Origin: Gemmatimonadales bacterium | GTDB lineage: Bacteria; Gemmatimonadota; Gemmatimonadetes; Gemmatimonadales; GWC2-71-9 | Direction: 5' to 3' | Length of the DNA: 34,992 nucleotides | NCBI GenBank assembly: GCA_030699545.1 | Contig: JAUYMC010000156.1 | Location: 1-34,992 of the forward strand | Shown here: piece after piece, positions 34,629 through 34,992 of the stretch | Layout: the number at the start of each line of letters is the position of its first letter | How positions within the stretch are numbered: the stretch's first letter is position 1 | Notes under the pieces: model-generated | What the model saw: the letters and a program-made list of their open reading frames with translations, nothing else | Database searches by the model: none | What the model was told of the DNA's origin: nothing | Translations under genes and position numbers: made by a program

Positions 34629-34988
34629 TTACAGGCCAACGTAACGGGCGCGGGTGGCGCGGACGTTGACCAGCTCCCGCATGAGATCCACCCGCTCCTC
34701 CCAGAGCTCCACCAGCGCGGCATCGCGCGCGCCCCGGTTCCGGGGGGCACGCGCGAGGTCGCGATCGATGGCGGTGATGCGGTCTTCCAGCTCGGCGAGC
34801 ATGGCGGCCGCGCGGCCGCTCAGCACGAGGCTGTCGACGTTGAACCGTTCCAGCTGCTGCTCGAGCGTCGCCGACTGCCGTTTGGCTTGCGCCAGCTGGG
34901 CGTGCAGCCCGCTGCCGTCGCCCGCGGGCCGGAGCAGCAGGACGCCGGCCAGCGCGGCCGCCGCGGCGAGGCTCCAGCCGCTCCACAC
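34629..34988 (-). CDS. Small membrane-anchored coiled-coil protein; may continue beyond the window
   Basis: MWSGWSLAAAAALAGVLLLRP, then LHAQLAQAKRQSATLEQQLERF...LAELEDRITAIDRDLA. Immediately upstream of the PDZ gene on the same strand; ORF abuts the window end. Confidence 0.6.
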   Translation of the reverse strand: MWSGWSLAAAAALAGVLLLRPAGDGSGLHAQLAQAKRQSATLEQQLERFNVDSLVLSGRAAAMLAELEDRITAIDRDLARAPRNRGARDAALVELWEERVDLMRELVNVRATRARYVGL

Positions 34989-34992
34989 GCGG

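Noticed and set aside
1-34992. tRNA, rRNA or CRISPR arrays
   Set aside because: By eye I found no cloverleaf, no rRNA-like segment and no regularly spaced repeat array; tRNAscan and a CRISPR finder should confirm.

Overview
High-GC bacterial chromosomal window; gene content and style suggest Gemmatimonadota or a relative, but no database search was possible. I support about 26 coding features. Most are ordinary: peptidases M28, M55, M1 and M19, PhzF, an EamA transporter, a TonB receptor plus lipoprotein, FabH, a PadR regulator, a PAS hybrid histidine kinase and a two-PDZ protein. No tRNA, rRNA or CRISPR array was recognised. Points of interest: (1) a 492-bp element (6321-6812) in which a lone four-helix-bundle (S23/IVP-like) gene is bounded by near-perfect inverted repeats built from three GGTGTCN heptads and bordered by TA dinucleotides, with no transposase. 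It is a candidate non-autonomous mobile cassette. (2) A tightly coupled operon (16506-23791) of Hpt-receiver, membrane HEAT-repeat protein, GT2 synthase, TPR/clan-A-like glycosidase and TPR/outer-membrane beta-barrel, a candidate uncharacterised exopolysaccharide synthesis/export system. Divergent from it are a degenerate membrane HD-GYP protein and an overlooked 66-aa Cys-rich protein. (3) An in-frame amber codon upstream of the phospho-accepting His of the Hpt-receiver gene. (4) Deletion-scarred remnants of a DUF3052 gene and an undecaprenyl-diphosphate synthase gene (uppS) lying back to back. (5) A 4-hydroxybenzoyl-CoA-reductase-like hcrCAB set whose beta subunit keeps the extra [4Fe-4S] cysteine loop.
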